Shown here: positions 61,863 through 64,000 of the stretch, piece after piece
Position numbering within the stretch: position 1 is the stretch's first letter
Layout: each line of letters begins with the position of its first letter
Source of the DNA: Edaphocola aurantiacus
GTDB lineage: Bacteria > Bacteroidota > Bacteroidia > Chitinophagales > Chitinophagaceae
Assembly (NCBI RefSeq): GCF_019797745.1
Contig: NZ_VOSI01000003.1
Location: 434,001 to 498,000, forward strand
Reading direction: 5' to 3'
DNA length: 64,000 bases
The notes under the pieces: generated by a model
What the model was told of the DNA's origin: nothing
Database searches by the model: none
What the model saw: the letters and a program-made list of their open reading frames with translations, nothing else
Program-made: the position numbers and the translations under genes

Positions 61863-62210
61863 TCAGTAAAAAGCCCCTTCGATATGATGATATTCTACAG
61901 CCTTTCCGTTCTGTAATAGGATGCTGATTACATCAAATCGGATCTGCTTATACTCCGGATGTTCCTGTAAATAAGCTGCTGCAACGCTTTTGATATGTTC
62001 TTGTTTCTGTGGGGTAACGGCGGCTTCGGGATAGCCAAAATCAAAGCTTGTACGGGTTTTGACCTCTGTAAATATCAGCAGTGAGTCCTCCTGGGAAACG
62101 ATGTCCACCTCTCTGCGGCCAATGCGCAGGTTGGTATGCAGTATGGTATGCTGTTTTTCCTGCAGGTAGGCAACAGCCAGCTGTTCTCCGTAACTCCCCT
62201 TTGTAGCCAT
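61863..62210 (-). CDS. yraN: YraN family (UPF0102) endonuclease-fold protein
   Basis: 115 residues from the ATG at 62210 (MATKGSYGEQLAVAYLQEK), the usual YraN start; an upstream ATG would overlap the glycosyltransferase gene. The restriction-endonuclease-like core is visible: E in GEQLA, REVDIVSQ with the Asp, and FTEVKTRTS with the ExK motif. YraN proteins are small, widely conserved, and assumed to act on DNA, with no settled role. It follows the glycosyltransferase gene by 11 bp and is likely co-transcribed with it. Confidence 0.92.
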   Translation of the reverse strand: MATKGSYGEQLAVAYLQEKQHTILHTNLRIGRREVDIVSQEDSLLIFTEVKTRTSFDFGYPEAAVTPQKQEHIKSVAAAYLQEHPEYKQIRFDVISILLQNGKAVEYHHIEGAFY

Positions 62211-62221
62211 AGCGGGTTTGT

Positions 62222-63346
62222 TTATTCTACACAACGCATCATAGATGCCCATAGATTTTCCGCACTTTTATCCCAGCTGAATTTGCTGCTTTGTACAGGC
62301 GCCAGGCGTACCATGCGGTCACGCAACTGCTCATCTTTGTACATCTTCTCCATAGCGCTGGCAATATCATCTACATCAGATGGGTCTACCAGTATACCGG
62401 CATCTCCGGTTACCTCCGGCATAGAAGAAGTATTGGATGCAATAACTGGTACATTACAGGTCAGTGCCTCCAGGATAGGAATACCAAAGCCTTCAAACAA
62501 TGACGGATACAGCATTGCATAGGCAGCAGCGGTAATACGTGCCAGTTCCTCTACAGGCTTATATCCCAGCCAGATCACATCTTCTTTATAAGGCATGCGG
62601 TCTTTGGCTTCCTGTATCTCTTTGGAAAGCCAGGCCAGGCGGCCGACAATAACCAGCTTCATCGGGCTTTTCTGTCTCCTTTTGAACTTTACAAATGCCT
62701 TCAGCATATTGATAATGTTCTTGCGGGGATGCAGGGCACCGATAAACAGGAAAAATTCTTTACCCTCGGTATATTGTTCTTTTATTGCTTTACGCTCTTC
62801 GTAAGGTAAGGGTTTGTATTCGTCATGGGCGCCATTATACACCACATCGATCTTGTCTGCAGGTACCTTGTATTTTTCAACCAGGTCTTCTTTGGTAAAC
62901 GTCGAAACAGTGGCAATGCGGGTCGCTTTTGCGGCAAACTTGGGCATATAATGTTTATAATGCATCAGGTGAGACCGCTTGACAAATTTGGGATAGTGCT
63001 CGAAAGCCAGGTCATGAATAACGAGACAGGTAGGTACTTTAGTGCGCAGACTACCGTAGTTGTCCGGGGATAGGTAAAGGTCTATCTTGTATTTTTTCAG
63101 TGCATGAGGAATGCTCCATTCGCACCAGATATAAAATAAAATGGGATGGCGGGCTTGCGGGCCGATCACTACCGGGGTTATATTGGAGGCAAAGACAAAT
63201 TCCGGATCGTAAGGACGATCGAAGAAAAAGAAAAATTCATGTTCGGGATGATCCTGCACAATGCGTTTCAGGGTTTCATGTGCAAACCATCCTATGCCTT
63301 CCAGTTTTCCTTTTAGTAATAATCTTGTATTGACGCCGATTCTCAT
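62222..63346 (-). CDS. GT4-type glycosyltransferase
   Basis: 374 residues. GT-B fold features: MRIGVNTRLLLKGKLEGIGW at the N-terminus (substrate loop with the G-x-G-W segment), LVIHDLAFEHYP, IATVSTFTKEDLVEKY, EFFLFIGALHPRKNIINMLK, and the donor-site motif ESLFEGFGIPILEALTCNVP variant (PSLFEGFGIPILEALTCNV), where the two Glu of the E-x7-E motif lie. It is of the family that adds mannose or similar sugars to glycans or lipids. The acceptor is unknown. It is upstream of yraN in the same operon. Confidence 0.9.
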   Translation of the reverse strand: MRIGVNTRLLLKGKLEGIGWFAHETLKRIVQDHPEHEFFFFFDRPYDPEFVFASNITPVVIGPQARHPILFYIWCEWSIPHALKKYKIDLYLSPDNYGSLRTKVPTCLVIHDLAFEHYPKFVKRSHLMHYKHYMPKFAAKATRIATVSTFTKEDLVEKYKVPADKIDVVYNGAHDEYKPLPYEERKAIKEQYTEGKEFFLFIGALHPRKNIINMLKAFVKFKRRQKSPMKLVIVGRLAWLSKEIQEAKDRMPYKEDVIWLGYKPVEELARITAAAYAMLYPSLFEGFGIPILEALTCNVPVIASNTSSMPEVTGDAGILVDPSDVDDIASAMEKMYKDEQLRDRMVRLAPVQSSKFSWDKSAENLWASMMRCVE

Positions 63347-63412
63347 AAATAAAAATAAAGGATAATTTCTACGCGAAACTATCCCTGAATATGTTAAATT
63401 AAAAGAATTTTT

Positions 63413-63679
63413 TTAGAAAGATACCATAATGATGCTGGACAAAGGAATAATAATTCCGCCTTTCAGCTGAATATTCTTTTCGGTAACGGACCATACTGTC
63501 GTTTCAACAGTCAGCGGGCCTTCTGAGGATTGGAAGGTAATAATGGTTTTACCTTTATACTCATTACCCAATCTTACCGCATATTCTAATTCTTTGATTA
63601 AAGAAGTTGATTTGTCTTGTGCCGCAGGAACGATTAAATAATTTTCAATCTCTTCCTTTTGGATCATTTTTGATGTCAT
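63413..63679 (-). CDS. conserved hypothetical small protein
   Basis: 88 residues (a start at the second Met, position 63667, is equally possible: MIQKEEIENYLIV). Pattern of a short helix then beta strands: SLIKELEYAVRLGNEYKGKT, TIITFQSSEGPLTVETTVWS, GGIIIPLSSIIMVSF. Small proteins of this shape are seen in Bacteroidota genomes as hypothetical; I have no function for it. It lies 66 bp upstream of the glycosyltransferase gene on the same strand and is possibly in one transcript with it. Confidence 0.7.
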   Translation of the reverse strand: MTSKMIQKEEIENYLIVPAAQDKSTSLIKELEYAVRLGNEYKGKTIITFQSSEGPLTVETTVWSVTEKNIQLKGGIIIPLSSIIMVSF

Positions 63680-63792
63680 CTGTACTGGCGATTTAAAACG
63701 TGTGCAAAAGTAGTTAAATCATTTCATTTTAACAAAGTAATATAAATTTTATGTGTCTAATGGCGAATTTATGACATATGTAGGACTTATTG

Positions 63793-63800
63793 TACATTTG
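63793..63800 (+). promoter_or_regulatory. Bacteroidota -7 element upstream of the HAD phosphatase
   Basis: TACATTTG matches TAnnTTTG, 35 bp before the ATG at 63836. Confidence 0.5.
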
Positions 63801-63835
63801 ACCGACCCGCAATAATACCGGGAAGCTATTTTATT

Positions 63836-64000
63836 ATGATCCGATATGTCCTTTTTGACTTCGACGGCACCCTGGTCGATTCTAAAGATGCTGTGGTAAT
63901 TGCCTTTAACCGCATTGCCGACAAGTATCATTTCAAGACGATAAAGCCCGAAGAGCTGGACTATATCAATAGTCTGTCCATGCTGGACCGCTTCCTGTAC
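63836..64000 (+). CDS. HAD-family hydrolase (phosphoglycolate-phosphatase-like), 5' end only
   Basis: The first 55 codons are in the window. HAD motif I is complete: VLFDFDGTLVDSKDAVV, with the nucleophile Asp and the general acid Asp two residues later. This start (MIRYVLFDFDGTLVDS) is typical of Gph-like phosphatases and related HAD hydrolases. The substrate cannot be told from this part. The gene runs out of the window. Confidence 0.88.
   Translation, partial: MIRYVLFDFDGTLVDSKDAVVIAFNRIADKYHFKTIKPEELDYINSLSMLDRFLY

Overview
The window is chromosomal DNA of a Bacteroidota bacterium, most like the Chitinophagales/Sphingobacteriia side of the phylum. The evidence is two giant adhesins with type B type IX secretion (T9SS) C-terminal domains, a serine protease with a type A T9SS tail, TonB-dependent outer-membrane receptors, bacillithiol synthase BshA, DUF2807 and DUF5689 lipoproteins, and Bacteroidota-type promoters (TTG-N20-TAnnTTTG). 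I cannot name the genus. No tRNA, rRNA or CRISPR array was seen.

Layout. 1-2377 (minus) is a metal-linked operon: a small HxC/CC/PP protein, an HMA-domain protein and a TonB receptor cut by the window edge. 2486-4709 holds an RluD-type pseudouridine synthase and an outer-membrane protein. 4882-15988 holds two paralogous adhesins with 21 and 9 copies of the same 66-residue Ig-like repeat. 16586-19431 holds a NatAB-like ABC exporter and 3-hydroxyanthranilate dioxygenase. 20715-25930 is an A+T-rich, tightly overlapping island: Vsr endonuclease, 5-methylcytosine methyltransferase, a large two-module GHKL ATPase and a receiver-like protein, which I read as a restriction/defence cassette with phosphorelay-like parts. 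26089-30491 (minus) is a LodA/LodB-type quinoprotein oxidase locus in which the oxidase is fused to an N-terminal catalase-like domain. 30773-34003 holds small genes, one full dispersed element and an aspartyl protease. 34489-38178 is a secreted S8 protease. 39016-41383 is a TPP riboswitch driving a TonB receptor, hence a thiamine uptake gene. 41589-45137 (minus) is bshA, an ABC permease and an M16 peptidase.

46777-53953 (minus) is the most interesting region. It encodes a radical SAM/SPASM enzyme, three tandem 57-61-residue precursor peptides with a shared leader and a conserved three-cysteine core, an LpxL-like acyltransferase, an M50 membrane protease with HELGH, a DUF2807 lipoprotein and an outer-membrane receptor-like barrel. 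This looks like a complete biosynthetic and export locus for ribosomally made, modified peptides (RiPPs).

54392-64000 is mostly housekeeping: purH, two methyltransferases, a META lipoprotein, YajQ, an ABC-F ATPase, an L,D-transpeptidase-like protein, YraN, a glycosyltransferase and the start of a HAD phosphatase.

Several intergenic gaps carry copies of a ~480-bp structured, non-coding element (full copies at 11351-11832 and 32204-32686; partial or rearranged copies near 16003, 19530 and 41394). It often lies between a gene's stop codon and its terminator.
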